A stretch of DNA of 64,000 bases from Drouetiella sp036703255 (GCA_036703255.1 DATNPL010000159.1:62001-126000), one strand, 5' to 3'; shown: positions 53,530-62,401, counted from the stretch's first letter. A program made the numbers and translations. Notes: generated by a model not told the origin, from the sequence alone.

Positions 53530-54579
53530 TTACGGCTGCTCTCTTAAATCGCCTGTTTCAGCCAAATCGCCTGGTTTAGCCAAATTTCCCCTCTCAAGCA
53601 GCTGTTGCAGCAGGGCTGGGCTAATGTGCTTCTCGATCGCCTCGAAAAAGGGGAAATCTGCCCAGTTTTTTCCCTCAGGGGCAAAGGGTATAAAACTCTC
53701 GACGATGACATCAGCAAAGTTGTAGGCCGGATCGCTGCCATAGTTGAGCGTTAAATACTCCAACAGCTCAAAGGCGTAATCCGCAAACTCCAGCACATCG
53801 GCAAGGCAAGCCAGCTTCAATATCTGCTCAGGGGTTTTAAGATGCTGAAACTCTCCCTCTTGCAGCAAATCACAAAAATAGTAGGCATCGCCCCACAAAT
53901 ACTGTCCCTGATGTTTGCGGGTCTGCAAGGGCGATCGCGATCGCACACGGGTGCTATGGCTGATGTCAAACAAGGTAAAGTCTTTGGCTCGCAGGAAGGT
54001 ATCCACATCTGCAAACAGCGGCTGACCTTTATAGAGGTGAGAAAACTCAACTTCGACCTGCGTTGCCAGCACTGACTGCAAAATTTGGTTGGCTCCCTGC
54101 AAGACGTTGAGATCAGCGCCCTGCACATCAATTTGCAAGAAATCGATCGATTCAATTCCTTCCTGCTGACAAAAAGTGTCTAGCGTGGTGGTTTCTATCT
54201 CAATCGTAAAGTCGGTTGCCACCAATTCCAGTAATCCGGCGAAGCGGCCCAAATACGCTTCATTCGGCGGATAGAGAGAGCTACACATCGGCGCTTGCGT
54301 GACATACAGCGTCGATTCTCCGATCGCATCACTCAGCGCCAGCGGAATATGCCGCTCTGTCCAGGGCACCTGCTGCTCGGCTAAGCGATCGTTTGCGGCT
54401 TCGCAAGCATCCGCATCCGCATCAAAGCCATAGATAGTGAGATGGGGCGCAAATATCCCCCAATCCCAACTCCCATAATCATCGTCAACGTTGATTTTGC
54501 GCGAGCCAACATTGCAGACCGTGAAATGCAGGCGATCGAGATGCCCGCGCTTTTTGAGGCTGGGTAAAAAAGTAGACAT
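53530..54579 (-). CDS. FkbM-family methyltransferase (1)
   Basis: This 349-aa protein has a Rossmann methyltransferase core: a degenerate N-terminal SAM motif (VCNVGSRKIN), YGFDADADACEAAND and the FkbM hallmark DFLQIDVQGADLNVLQGA. The C-terminal 130 residues are an extra domain and end in a short repeat (NLAKPGDLAETGDLRE), encoded by an imperfect tandem DNA repeat near 53545-53590. FkbM enzymes methylate sugar or polyketide hydroxyls. It is convergent with the SbcC-like gene, only 20 bp apart. Confidence 0.85.
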   Translation of the reverse strand: MSTFLPSLKKRGHLDRLHFTVCNVGSRKINVDDDYGSWDWGIFAPHLTIYGFDADADACEAANDRLAEQQVPWTERHIPLALSDAIGESTLYVTQAPMCSSLYPPNEAYLGRFAGLLELVATDFTIEIETTTLDTFCQQEGIESIDFLQIDVQGADLNVLQGANQILQSVLATQVEVEFSHLYKGQPLFADVDTFLRAKDFTLFDISHSTRVRSRSPLQTRKHQGQYLWGDAYYFCDLLQEGEFQHLKTPEQILKLACLADVLEFADYAFELLEYLTLNYGSDPAYNFADVIVESFIPFAPEGKNWADFPFFEAIEKHISPALLQQLLERGNLAKPGDLAETGDLREQP

Positions 54580-54660
54580 GGCAACAAAGAATATAAAAAT
54601 GAACGAAAAAGGGGTTAAGCTGGCAACGCTTCAAAACATCCGGCAGCCGTCCGGCAGATC

Positions 54661-56265
54661 CTACTCTGACAAGAGGGGATGGTGGGGAGGTAGAGCAATG
54701 ATATTGAGATTGCCCTGAAGCTGTTCGAGTGTCTCGATCGGAATTAGGGTTTGCAGGTAGGGCTGATAGCGGAAGAGGCTATAGCCTTTGGCCTGAAGGA
54801 ATTCGGCTACAGGCGTGTTGCTGCCGCTTGACCCAGCAATATTTTCATAGAGAATGGCTGGCGCAAAGTTAGCAAGCAGGCGATCGCTGCCCGCCAAAAC
54901 CTGCATCTCATGGCCTTCAGCATCCATCTTGAGCCAATCAACCTGCTGAAGATTTTCCTGTTGAATCAGGTCATCTAGCCTGAAGCAGGCCACATCTTCA
55001 AATCTGCCCGCAGGGATAGAGTCCGGATTAGACTCCTCATCGACTCGAACAATCTCATTCAGTTCGCTAGAGCTGTGGAGCGAGAGACGCGCTGTGCCAG
55101 GGCGATCGCTGGCCGCACCCGCGCAGACCGTCACCCAATCGAGCTGATGACGGCGGCAAGTTTCCTCTAGGCAGCGAACGCAGCTTGAGAAAGGCTCGAT
55201 CGCCAGTACTCGACCCGTTGCACCCACCTGCTGCGCCGCGCTGAAGGTATAGACGCCCACATTTGCACCCACATCAATCACCGTCATACCCGGCTGAATC
55301 TGAGCGCGCCAAAATTCCATTTCCGCTTCAAACCAGTCCCCCTCTGCCAGCAAAACGCTAGTAACAATGCTGTGGAAGCTTGGAGCAACCGTCATCACAA
55401 TGCCGTCGGGGGTGGGCACATAGGTAAAAGGGCTGTCGATCGCCAGCGTCGTCCATTGCCATTCGGGCGCATCGGGGATGGCATAGTGTTTGGCCGTGCG
55501 CAGCCATAGATCCGCCACATCCCAGCTTTGCAGCTCCCGGTAAGCCAGATAAAGCGCTTGCAGGGTGGCGGCATCGGTGGGCGCAATGCGGCTAGCCTGC
55601 TGCAAATCGGCTAGACCCTCCCAAAGATTGCTCATCAGCTTAGATAAACCCAGCTTGAGACGCAAAGCAGCCGATTGGGGCATCAGCGTAGTGGCAAGCT
55701 GCAAAAACCTTAGCCCATTGGCGTTATAAAAGACTTGCTGCGATCGCCACAACACCTCAGCCAGCAAAAAGAGCGCCTGAGCCATACCATCTTCGACCTG
55801 CAACAGCAGTGACAAATGGGCAGAAACTCTAGGGCGATCGCTCGGTAGATAAACCAGCCCCAAAGGCAGAGATTCGGAGGGGTGAAAGGCCAGCTGAAGC
55901 CATTGCAGCAGAGTCGGAAAACTCATTTGAGCTGCCGCCGCATTCTCGCCAATTAAATGACGGACGATCGCCAGATGCGCCACACAGAGCGGATGACCGG
56001 GCTGAAGATCTATGCCCTGCTGAAGCGCATCTAGGGCAAGTTCAAGATTCATCGATCGCAGCGTTAGGTCGTCACATTGCTCAGCTTCAATCAGCGCCAT
56101 CACGGCAAAATTATTCAAATCTAGCGCTGACTCTGGCTGTTCCCAGGCCGTATCGGCCAAGCCACGGGACAAACCCGAAAGGGATTGGGGGTCTAGCGTC
56201 GGGCAAAGCCGTTGCAGATATTGCCAATACAAATCAACTGGGGATGCAGTTAGAGAAGAAGTCAT
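54661..56265 (-). CDS. FkbM-family methyltransferase with TPR-like N-terminus (2)
   Basis: Residues 1-260 of this 534-aa protein are helical and TPR-like (LNNFAVMALIEAEQCDDLTLRSMNLELALDALQQG type repeats). Residues 300-520 are the methyltransferase: MTVIDVGANVGVYTFSAA, VLAIEPFSSCVRCLEE, and VDWLKMDAEGHEMQVLAGS, the FkbM block. It lies 81 bp upstream of the other FkbM gene on the same strand. The pair may act on a common glycan. No glycosyltransferase genes are in the window, so the substrate stays open. Confidence 0.85.
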   Translation of the reverse strand: MTSSLTASPVDLYWQYLQRLCPTLDPQSLSGLSRGLADTAWEQPESALDLNNFAVMALIEAEQCDDLTLRSMNLELALDALQQGIDLQPGHPLCVAHLAIVRHLIGENAAAAQMSFPTLLQWLQLAFHPSESLPLGLVYLPSDRPRVSAHLSLLLQVEDGMAQALFLLAEVLWRSQQVFYNANGLRFLQLATTLMPQSAALRLKLGLSKLMSNLWEGLADLQQASRIAPTDAATLQALYLAYRELQSWDVADLWLRTAKHYAIPDAPEWQWTTLAIDSPFTYVPTPDGIVMTVAPSFHSIVTSVLLAEGDWFEAEMEFWRAQIQPGMTVIDVGANVGVYTFSAAQQVGATGRVLAIEPFSSCVRCLEETCRRHQLDWVTVCAGAASDRPGTARLSLHSSSELNEIVRVDEESNPDSIPAGRFEDVACFRLDDLIQQENLQQVDWLKMDAEGHEMQVLAGSDRLLANFAPAILYENIAGSSGSNTPVAEFLQAKGYSLFRYQPYLQTLIPIETLEQLQGNLNIIALPPHHPLLSE

Positions 56266-56623
56266 AGCGGCGAAGGGGGGTTTCGGTTACTTTCTATCTT
56301 GCCCACAGCGATCGTTTTTTTCACATCGCACTTCAATCGATCGCGCCGATCAATTCTTAACAATCTATGAGATTTGTTAGCCTCTGTAAATAAATCATCT
56401 GTTGGCTTCATTCTCAATGATTAGAATGGGAACATTGATAAGCAAGCAATGCATAACAGTTGGAATCAGATTTCTGAGTCAAGCTATTGCGGCTTCATTA
56501 TAAGTTCTGGGCAATTTTCCTGGAATTTCGCTCTACAAAATGCTTTTGGCACAGATTTAGACGCAGATACTAACAGTTCCTACCCTACAAGGGAGCTATT
56601 TCAAGTTTTACATCGACGGTTTT

Positions 56624-56656
56624 GAAGCACTGAAGAAGCACTAAAGAAGTATTGAA
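56624..56656. repeat. 11-bp tandem repeat, three copies
   Basis: GAAGCACTGAA, GAAGCACTAAA and GAAGTATTGAA are contiguous; the third copy has two changes in the core. It is probably slippage, or clustered binding sites about 190 bp before the dehydrogenase start. Confidence 0.8.
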
Positions 56657-56795
56657 TTAGACGCGATCGCCTCCCTATTTCAAAGGGAGTCAATCCGCCT
56701 TGATTCGATCTAATTTAGCCTGGGAAAGCTGAAGATTTCCCCCGCAGATCTCAGGATCGAGCCGTTCCAATTCTAGAATTTACCATTGCTTATCT

Positions 56796-56825
56796 CATGG
56801 GAGAGCAAAGCATGGGAGAGCAAAG
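56796..56825 (+). repeat. Exact 15-bp tandem duplication before the dehydrogenase ribosome site
   Basis: CATGGGAGAGCAAAG occurs twice in a row. Each copy contains an ATG followed by GGGAGAG. Read in frame it would add WESKAWESKA to the protein, which argues that translation starts later, at 56843, after AGGAGG. Confidence 0.85.
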
Positions 56826-56842
56826 CACAGGAGGACAGAACG

Positions 56843-58210
56843 ATGGGTATTGCAACCCTGAACCCCGCAACGGGGGAATTGATTCAGGCGTTTGAGCCAT
56901 TGACCGATGAGGCGATTGCCCACAAGATCGACCTGGCTCAGCAGACTTTTGAGCAGTATCGACACACCCACTTTGCCCAGCGCGCCGAGTGGCTGCGTGC
57001 CGCCGCCCACATCTTGGAGGAGGAGAAAGAAACCATCGGCCAAATGATGACGCTAGAGATGGGCAAACCGATCAAAGCTGGCATTAGCGAAGCTGAGAAA
57101 TGCGCTGCCGTTTGCCGCTTTTATGCCGATCAGGGAACAGCCTTTCTCAAAGATGTGGAGGTCGCTTCCGATGCCAGCCACAGCTTTGTCCGCTATCAAC
57201 CCTTGGGCATTATCTTAGCCGTCATGCCCTGGAATTTTCCCTTTTGGCAGGTGTTTCGGTTCGCCGCTCCTGCCCTGATGGCAGGCAACGTTGGCCTGCT
57301 CAAGCATGCCTCTAACGTACCGCAGTGCGCTTTAGCGATCGAATCCATTCTGCGCCGAGCCGGATTTCCCGAAGGGGCGTTTCAGTCGTTACTCGTGGGT
57401 TCCGATAAAGTAGCGCAAATTATTGCAGACGATCGCGTCAAGGCCGCCACGCTAACCGGGAGCGAAGGCGCAGGAGCCAGCCTCGCCAGCGCCGCCGGAA
57501 AGCATCTGAAAAAAGTGGTTTTGGAGCTGGGCGGCAGCGATCCCTTTATTGTGATGGAGAGCGCCGATCTAGACACCGCTATTGCCACAGCCGTGACGGC
57601 TCGCATGTTGAACAACGGCCAAACCTGCATCGCCGCCAAACGGTTCATTGTGCAGGAATCGATCGCCGATACCTTTACAGAGCAGCTAGTCGCCCAGTTT
57701 GCAGCGCTCAAAGTGGGCGACCCTATGAACCCCGACACCCAAATCGGGCCTCTGGCCACCGCCACCATTCTCGAAGAGCTAGATGCTCAGGTGCAATCTT
57801 GCCTGCAACAGGGCGGGAAACTGCTGATCGGCGGTGCGCCCCTGCCCGACACCCAGGGAAACTACTACCCCCCCACCATCTTGACAGACATTCCCCCTGC
57901 CGCCTCCACCCACCAAGAAGAGTTTTTTGGCCCAGTCGCCTTGCTCTATCGCGTCCCCGATTTAGATGCCGCCATTCAACTCGCCAACAGCACCTCCTTT
58001 GGACTAGGTTCCAGCGCCTGGACAGAGGTAGAAGCCGAACGCGATCGCCTCATTAACGAAATTGAAGCCGGATGCGTCTTCATCAACGGCATGGTCAAGT
58101 CTGATCCACGTCTCCCTTTTGGTGGCGTCAAGCGATCGGGCTTTGGGCGAGAACTCAGCGCTGAAGGCATCCGCGAGTTTGTCAACATCAAAACCGTCTG
58201 GGTGAAATAG
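56843..58210 (+). CDS. gabD: Succinic semialdehyde dehydrogenase (NAD(P)-dependent)
   Basis: This 455-aa aldehyde dehydrogenase has the cofactor motif LTGSEGAGASLASAAG, catalytic Glu in LELGGSDPFIV and catalytic Cys in NNGQTCIAAKRF. It carries the GMVKSDPRLPFGGVKRSGFGREL end common to SSADH-type enzymes. Start ATG 56843 has AGGAGG 9 nt upstream; a longer in-frame start at 56786 is discarded. With the next gene it can convert 2-oxoglutarate to succinate through succinic semialdehyde, the cyanobacterial replacement for 2-oxoglutarate dehydrogenase. The substrate is inferred from family and neighbour. Confidence 0.88.
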   Translation: MGIATLNPATGELIQAFEPLTDEAIAHKIDLAQQTFEQYRHTHFAQRAEWLRAAAHILEEEKETIGQMMTLEMGKPIKAGISEAEKCAAVCRFYADQGTAFLKDVEVASDASHSFVRYQPLGIILAVMPWNFPFWQVFRFAAPALMAGNVGLLKHASNVPQCALAIESILRRAGFPEGAFQSLLVGSDKVAQIIADDRVKAATLTGSEGAGASLASAAGKHLKKVVLELGGSDPFIVMESADLDTAIATAVTARMLNNGQTCIAAKRFIVQESIADTFTEQLVAQFAALKVGDPMNPDTQIGPLATATILEELDAQVQSCLQQGGKLLIGGAPLPDTQGNYYPPTILTDIPPAASTHQEEFFGPVALLYRVPDLDAAIQLANSTSFGLGSSAWTEVEAERDRLINEIEAGCVFINGMVKSDPRLPFGGVKRSGFGRELSAEGIREFVNIKTVWVK

Positions 58211-58278
58211 AAGCGCGTAAAATGACGACCCCCGCACCACTCACCAATGCGAAGCGCCCTCTCACCCCCCACAGTTAA

Positions 58279-58363
58279 CCCCTTCTGGAGGGGGTACTCC
58301 TTCGGAGAAGCAAGCTACGGGGGACGCAGCCGTCCCCTGATTCGGGGGTTTGGGGGAACCCCC
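58279..58363. repeat. Cluster of GC-rich hairpins between the two TCA-shunt genes
   Basis: Stems, in order: CCCCT/AGGGG (58279-58293), CTCC/GGAG (58297-58307), GGGGACG/CGTCCCC with loop CAGC (58320-58337) and GGGGGTT/AACCCCC (58344-58363). The stretch CTTCGGAGAAGCAAGCTACG resembles dispersed repeats I recall from other cyanobacterial genomes. It may reduce read-through between the genes, or be a decayed mobile repeat. Confidence 0.65.
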
Positions 58364-58459
58364 CAAGGATCAGATTGCTTCTCGAATTGTTTCAGCAACT
58401 GAAATCACTCGCTACCTCACTCAAAGTTAACTTTTTCTCATTAATCTACGGAGAATAAA

Positions 58460-60106
58460 ATGTCTGAATTAAACACAGCTCAGCTCTTAGTAAAATGCCT
58501 AGAGAATGAAGGCGTCGAATATATTTTTGGCCTACCTGGAGAAGAAAACCTCCATGTCTTAGAAGCACTCAAAGACTCATCCATTCAATTTATTACCACC
58601 CGTCACGAGCAGGGCGCAGCCTTTATGGCCGACGTGTATGGAAGGCTAACCGGCAAAGCAGGCGTCTGCCTTTCAACCCTAGGCCCCGGTGCCACCAACC
58701 TGATGACAGGCGTTGCCGACGCCAACCTCGATCGCGCCCCCCTAGTCGCCATTACAGGGCAGGTGGGTACCGATCGCATGCATATTGAATCCCATCAATA
58801 CCTAGATTTAGTCGCACTGTTTGCCCCCATCACCAAGTGGAACGCCCAGATCGTTCGCCCCAGCATCACGCCAGAAATTGTCCGCAAAGCCTTTAAAGTT
58901 TCCCAAACCGAGAAGCCAGGTGCTGTGCATATTGATTTGCCTGAAAACATTGCCGCAATGGCGGCAGAAGGCACACCTTTGCAACTTGACCAGCGGGAAA
59001 AAGTTTACGCCTCCTTCAGCAGTATTGAGCGAGCCGCCGCCGCAATTTCTAAAGCCGAAAACCCAATTATTTTGGTAGGCAATGGAGCCATCCGAGGCAA
59101 CGCCAGCGACGTGCTGACCGTCTTTGCAACAGAGCTAAATATTCCGGTGGCAAACACCTTCATGGGCAAAGGCGTGATTCCCTACAAGCACCCCCTAGCC
59201 CTGTGGTCAGTGGGCTTACAGCAGCGCGATCACATTAGCTGTGGATTCGATCGCACCGATCTGGTGATCGCCGTCGGCTATGACTTGATCGAATACTCCC
59301 CCAAACGCTGGAATCCGGGCGGCAAAACCCCCGTGATTCACGTCAACCAAACCCCTGCCGAAGTAGATAGCAGCTATATCCCCACGGCCGAAGTGGTCGG
59401 CGATATTTCAGATTCTCTCTACGAAATCCTCAAGCGAGTCGATCGCCAGGGTAAGCCCGAACCCTATGCTCTGCAACTGAAGCCAGACATTCAGGCCGAC
59501 TACGAAGAGCATGCCTATGACGAAGACTTCCCGATCAAGCCACAAAAGCTGATCTATGATCTGCGGCAGGTCATGGGGCCAGAAGACATCGTGATTTCTG
59601 ATGTGGGCGCACACAAAATGTGGATGGCGCGGCACTATCACTGCGATCGTCCTAACACCTGCATCATCTCCAATGGCTTTGCCGCCATGGGAATCGCTAT
59701 ACCGGGGGCAGTCGCCGCTAAGCTGGTAGCGCCCGATCGAAAGGTTGTAGCCGTAACGGGAGATGGCGGCTTTATGATGAATTCGCAAGAGCTAGAAACA
59801 GCGCTGAGAATTGGCACACCCTTTGTCACTATTATTTTCAATGACGGCGGCTATGGACTGATCGAATGGAAACAGCACAACCAGTTCGGCGAATCGTCTT
59901 TCGTGAAGTTCTCTAATCCTGATTTTGTCAAGCTGGCGGAGAGCATGGGGCTAAAGGGCTATCGCGTCACCTCTGGCATGGATTTCTTGCCGATCTTGAA
60001 GGAGGCACTCAATCAAGATGTGCCTGCCGTGATTGACTGCCCGGTTGACTATTCTGAAAACCTCCGCTTTAGCAAGAGAGCGGGCGATTTGAGCTGCGCG
60101 ATTTAA
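58460..60106 (+). CDS. ThDP-dependent 2-oxoglutarate decarboxylase (acetolactate synthase-like)
   Basis: This 548-aa enzyme has three domains: Pyr (1-170, catalytic Glu in TRHEQGAAFMA), central, and PP with the ThDP-Mg motif GDGGFMMNSQELETA to NDGGYGLIEW (two separate blocks). Databases often label it acetolactate synthase large subunit. In Synechococcus PCC 7002 a protein of this kind next to SSADH is 2-oxoglutarate decarboxylase, which gives succinic semialdehyde. The adjacent dehydrogenase makes that role likely here, although true acetolactate synthase cannot be excluded from sequence alone. GGAG lies 7 nt before the ATG. Confidence 0.82.
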   Translation: MSELNTAQLLVKCLENEGVEYIFGLPGEENLHVLEALKDSSIQFITTRHEQGAAFMADVYGRLTGKAGVCLSTLGPGATNLMTGVADANLDRAPLVAITGQVGTDRMHIESHQYLDLVALFAPITKWNAQIVRPSITPEIVRKAFKVSQTEKPGAVHIDLPENIAAMAAEGTPLQLDQREKVYASFSSIERAAAAISKAENPIILVGNGAIRGNASDVLTVFATELNIPVANTFMGKGVIPYKHPLALWSVGLQQRDHISCGFDRTDLVIAVGYDLIEYSPKRWNPGGKTPVIHVNQTPAEVDSSYIPTAEVVGDISDSLYEILKRVDRQGKPEPYALQLKPDIQADYEEHAYDEDFPIKPQKLIYDLRQVMGPEDIVISDVGAHKMWMARHYHCDRPNTCIISNGFAAMGIAIPGAVAAKLVAPDRKVVAVTGDGGFMMNSQELETALRIGTPFVTIIFNDGGYGLIEWKQHNQFGESSFVKFSNPDFVKLAESMGLKGYRVTSGMDFLPILKEALNQDVPAVIDCPVDYSENLRFSKRAGDLSCAI

Positions 60107-60166
60107 AGTGGAGCGGCCTTGGGGGTTTTCTGCAAATTCCCAAGGCTTAATGCAGGGCGATCGGCG

Positions 60167-60991
60167 CTATTTGCTATCAAAAGGCTGGGTCAGAAATTGC
60201 CTGATGACGTGAACAAATAGCCCTGGATTTTCGAAGTGGATATTGTGCCCGCAGCGATCGACTTTCCTCAAGATGGCGCAGGGCGATCGCTCAGCCATTT
60301 CGGTATTGATGCCGATGAATTTTGTATCCAGTTCGCCAGCCAACAGCAGCAGCGGTACGGTATTGCGATGCAAATCTTCCCAGAGAGAGGGCTGACAACC
60401 TGTACTCAAGTGACGCAGCGATCGGGCTAAGTTTAGGGGATTATTTTGCAGACGCTGGTTGAGCATCAGCTCAAAGTTAGGGTGCTTTGGCAACGTGGCA
60501 AATAGCGGCTGCCGATACCATTGGGCTAGAAATGCCGAGAAGTCTTCAGATTCTAGCCTATGGGCTAAGTGGTGATCTTTCTGGATGCGCTGGTTGCGTT
60601 CTGCTTCAGTTTTGAGTCCGGGTGAAGCAGATTCCAGGACAGTCTTCAAGAAGTATTTTGGGAAACGCAGCGTTAAGTAAAGGGCAAGTCTGCCGCCCAT
60701 AGAATAACCAATCACGCAACATTGCTGAATGCCGATCGCCTTGAGAACCTGAATCAATCCCTCAGCCGTATCTGCCATGGTGTAATAGCGATCGTCTGCT
60801 GATACCTGAGTTTTGCCATGCCCTGGCAGATCGACAGCCATACAATAGAACTGTTCGCAGAGAAGATCCATCACCGGATCGAATTCATGCCGATCGCCCA
60901 TAAAGCCATGCAAAAACAGCAGTGGTGGATGGTGCGATCGCCCCCTAATGTGACAACGAAATTGGTATTTCTCAACTTCAACGTATTCCAC
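60167..60991 (-). CDS. menH: MenH-type alpha/beta hydrolase (SHCHC synthase), phylloquinone pathway
   Basis: This 274-aa protein has the oxyanion segment LLFLHGFMGDRHEFD, nucleophile elbow GYSMGGRLAL, the MenH block ESASPGLKTEAER, acid region LLLAGELDTKF and catalytic His in CGHNIHFENP. MenH removes pyruvate from SEPHCHC in menaquinone/phylloquinone biosynthesis; in cyanobacteria the product serves photosystem I. No other men gene is nearby. It is the second gene after the 61-aa protein upstream on the same strand, and its stop faces the decarboxylase gene 60 bp away. Confidence 0.9.
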   Translation of the reverse strand: MEYVEVEKYQFRCHIRGRSHHPPLLFLHGFMGDRHEFDPVMDLLCEQFYCMAVDLPGHGKTQVSADDRYYTMADTAEGLIQVLKAIGIQQCCVIGYSMGGRLALYLTLRFPKYFLKTVLESASPGLKTEAERNQRIQKDHHLAHRLESEDFSAFLAQWYRQPLFATLPKHPNFELMLNQRLQNNPLNLARSLRHLSTGCQPSLWEDLHRNTVPLLLLAGELDTKFIGINTEMAERSPCAILRKVDRCGHNIHFENPGLFVHVIRQFLTQPFDSK

Positions 60992-61005
60992 ATTAATGAG
61001 GTTGT

Positions 61006-61191
61006 TTATGGTTTACCTTTCTCAGTTGCGTCGTACATGACGGTATATTTTACGGCTGGACTGAGCTGTCGTAAAATCTGGGCATAGGCTTCGGCATCGG
61101 CAAGTTTGTAGAACCGGGCGATATCAACATGCCGAAAGTTGGGCAGCAGACGCACAACAACCCAAGGCGTAATTTGTTCTCGATACGCCAT
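61006..61191 (-). CDS. Small conserved hypothetical protein
   Basis: This 61-aa protein starts MAYREQITPWVVVRLLPN and ends YTVMYDATEKGKP, with a mixed alpha/beta pattern (VVVRLLP, DIARFYKLADAEAYAQILRQL, KYTVMYD). It may bind nucleic acid or protein, but no motif is diagnostic. The ATG at 61191 is chosen over ATG 61209 and earlier ones because the sequence before it does not look coding; GGAG lies 12 nt upstream. It is 14 bp upstream of menH and probably co-transcribed. Confidence 0.6.
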   Translation of the reverse strand: MAYREQITPWVVVRLLPNFRHVDIARFYKLADAEAYAQILRQLSPAVKYTVMYDATEKGKP

Positions 61192-61361
61192 AATTATTCT
61201 ATTCTCCATGCAAATTGGGGATTGAGCCAGTGCTGAGAAGTTGGTAGCTGCTACGCACTGGCTTTTAAACATTCTGTTTTGATGTCTTTAGTCACCATTC
61301 TACAGGAATGGTGTCAGTCGTCAACAGTTAATTCCTATAAATTTTTGACGGCATATCGCGC

Positions 61362-61604
61362 ATGGGTAGAGCAGGAAAAGCACTCAAACAGGTGCTGGAA
61401 ACCTATCACATCACTCAAAATCGGCTGGCGGTAACGATGGGGATCGATCGCTCTAACGTTAGCCGTTGGGTGAGTGAAGAGAGAGATCCAACCGGGGAGG
61501 CGATCGCGGAAATTAAAATTGCTCTTGAGAAACTTGAGCCTGAGGCGGCTGACGAATTTATCCGGCTATTTCTTTACAGAAATTTGGGTGAGATGGAGGA
61601 GTAA
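61362..61604 (+). CDS. Small XRE-type HTH regulator (copy 2)
   Basis: This 80-aa protein is a helix-turn-helix (LETYHITQNRLAVTMGIDRSNVSRWVSEERDP) with an acidic helical tail. It is closely similar over its whole length to the regulator at 49965-50192, with the same first eight residues and an identical recognition-helix region. The paralogue pair therefore probably recognises the same or a very similar operator. The toxin-antitoxin pair begins 196 bp downstream; whether this protein regulates it is unknown. Confidence 0.85.
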   Translation: MGRAGKALKQVLETYHITQNRLAVTMGIDRSNVSRWVSEERDPTGEAIAEIKIALEKLEPEAADEFIRLFLYRNLGEMEE

Positions 61605-61607
61605 AAA

Positions 61608-61674
61608 GGAAATCTTCTAAATCCTCGATCGCTGCTTGAATTCGATCGCTGGGCGCGCCTAACGATCGCATCTT
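61608..61674 (-). pseudogene. Fragment of a TPR gene 3' end, duplicated from 62557-62623
   Basis: On the minus strand this encodes LGAPSDRIQAAIEDLEDF, nearly the same as GAPSDRIQVAIEDLEDF at the end of the TPR gene at 62486-64000. The DNA match covers about 67 bp with only a handful of differences. No start and no rest of the gene are present. The two copies flank the toxin-antitoxin pair as direct repeats. Confidence 0.75.
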
Positions 61675-61800
61675 ACAATTCGATAACTGGAACAATCTCT
61701 GCGATGCTGCAAATCTTTTTGGAATTCAGCCACATCATAATGGTCAGGGGTATTGGGGTTAAGATTGCTATGATTTGGGTATAGCGGTGAGGATAACGAA

Positions 61801-62055
61801 ATGACAAATGCGGAGGTTTGTGAGCTAGTTCAGTATGTTACCAACGCTCAAGGTAAAACTACGGGTGTATTAGTTCCTTTGAACGTTTGGGAAGATCTCC
61901 TGCGATCGTTACAGACTTTTGCAGATGAGTCTGAACAAGTGGATGAAGCTGAACCTAAGACGCAAATTCTAGCTGATTTGAAAGATTCCCTGCGTCAGGC
62001 GAAAGCAGGACAAACATTCCCTATCTCTGAATTATGGAATGGAATTGATGTCTGA
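61801..62055 (+). CDS. Putative antitoxin
   Basis: This 84-aa protein begins MTNAEVCELVQYVTNAQG, followed by VLVPLNVWEDLLRSLQTFAD and an acidic middle (ESEQVDEAEPKTQ), and ends FPISELWNGIDV. The layout (short beta N-terminus, helix with LVPLNVWEDLL, then a long helical and acidic tail) is that of Phd- or DUF-type antitoxins that wrap a RelE-like toxin. The reading frame overlaps the toxin gene by 8 bp. The call rests mainly on that coupling. Confidence 0.65.
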   Translation: MTNAEVCELVQYVTNAQGKTTGVLVPLNVWEDLLRSLQTFADESEQVDEAEPKTQILADLKDSLRQAKAGQTFPISELWNGIDV

Positions 62056-62401
62056 CAAGTCTGCAATTGAGGTGCGATTTACGCTGCCGTTTAAGCGTCG
62101 GCTGAAATCCCTCTCGAAGCGCTATCGTCAGATTCAAAAAGACATTCAGCCTATTATCGATCAGCTTCAGTGTGAAAATTTTATTGGCGATCGCATTACC
62201 GGGACAAACTATATTGTTTTCAAAGTACGGGCAAAAAATAGCGATATTCCGAGTGGGAAAAGTGGCGGGTACCGCTTAATTTATCAATGGGTGTCACCGC
62301 AATGTGTCTCGCTCCTACTCATTTATTCCAAGTCTGATCAAGCCGATGTAACTCTGGAAGAAATTAAATCTGCCATTGAAGAGGTTATGCAAGAACCTTA
62401 A
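62048..62401 (+). CDS. RelE/ParE-type toxin-like protein
   Basis: In this 117-aa protein the conserved RelE-fold pieces are VRFTLPFKRRLKSLSKRYRQIQKDIQPII, GKSGGYRLIYQWVSPQCVSLLLIYSKSD and VTLEEIKSAIEE. The core Gly-Gly-Tyr-Arg-Leu matches the typical RelE/HigB beta strand. The ATG at 62048 lies within the end of the antitoxin gene; an ATG 9 bp earlier is also possible. An RNase (mRNA interferase) activity is inferred from the family. Confidence 0.8.
   Translation: MSDKSAIEVRFTLPFKRRLKSLSKRYRQIQKDIQPIIDQLQCENFIGDRITGTNYIVFKVRAKNSDIPSGKSGGYRLIYQWVSPQCVSLLLIYSKSDQADVTLEEIKSAIEEVMQEP

Larger units (their letters stand above)
56266..56842. promoter_or_regulatory. 577-bp divergent region before the dehydrogenase, with two tandem repeats
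   Basis: No gene is supported here. It contains the promoters of the FkbM pair (minus) and the dehydrogenase (plus). An 11-bp unit near GAAGCACTGAA occurs three times (56624-56656). A 15-bp unit CATGGGAGAGCAAAG occurs twice exactly (56796-56825), directly before the Shine-Dalgarno AGGAGG of the dehydrogenase. Confidence 0.5.

Noticed and set aside
58460..60106. Plain acetolactate synthase large subunit (ilvB)
   Set aside because: Possible by sequence, but the adjacent SSADH and absence of a small-subunit gene favour 2-oxoglutarate decarboxylase; kept as an alternative.
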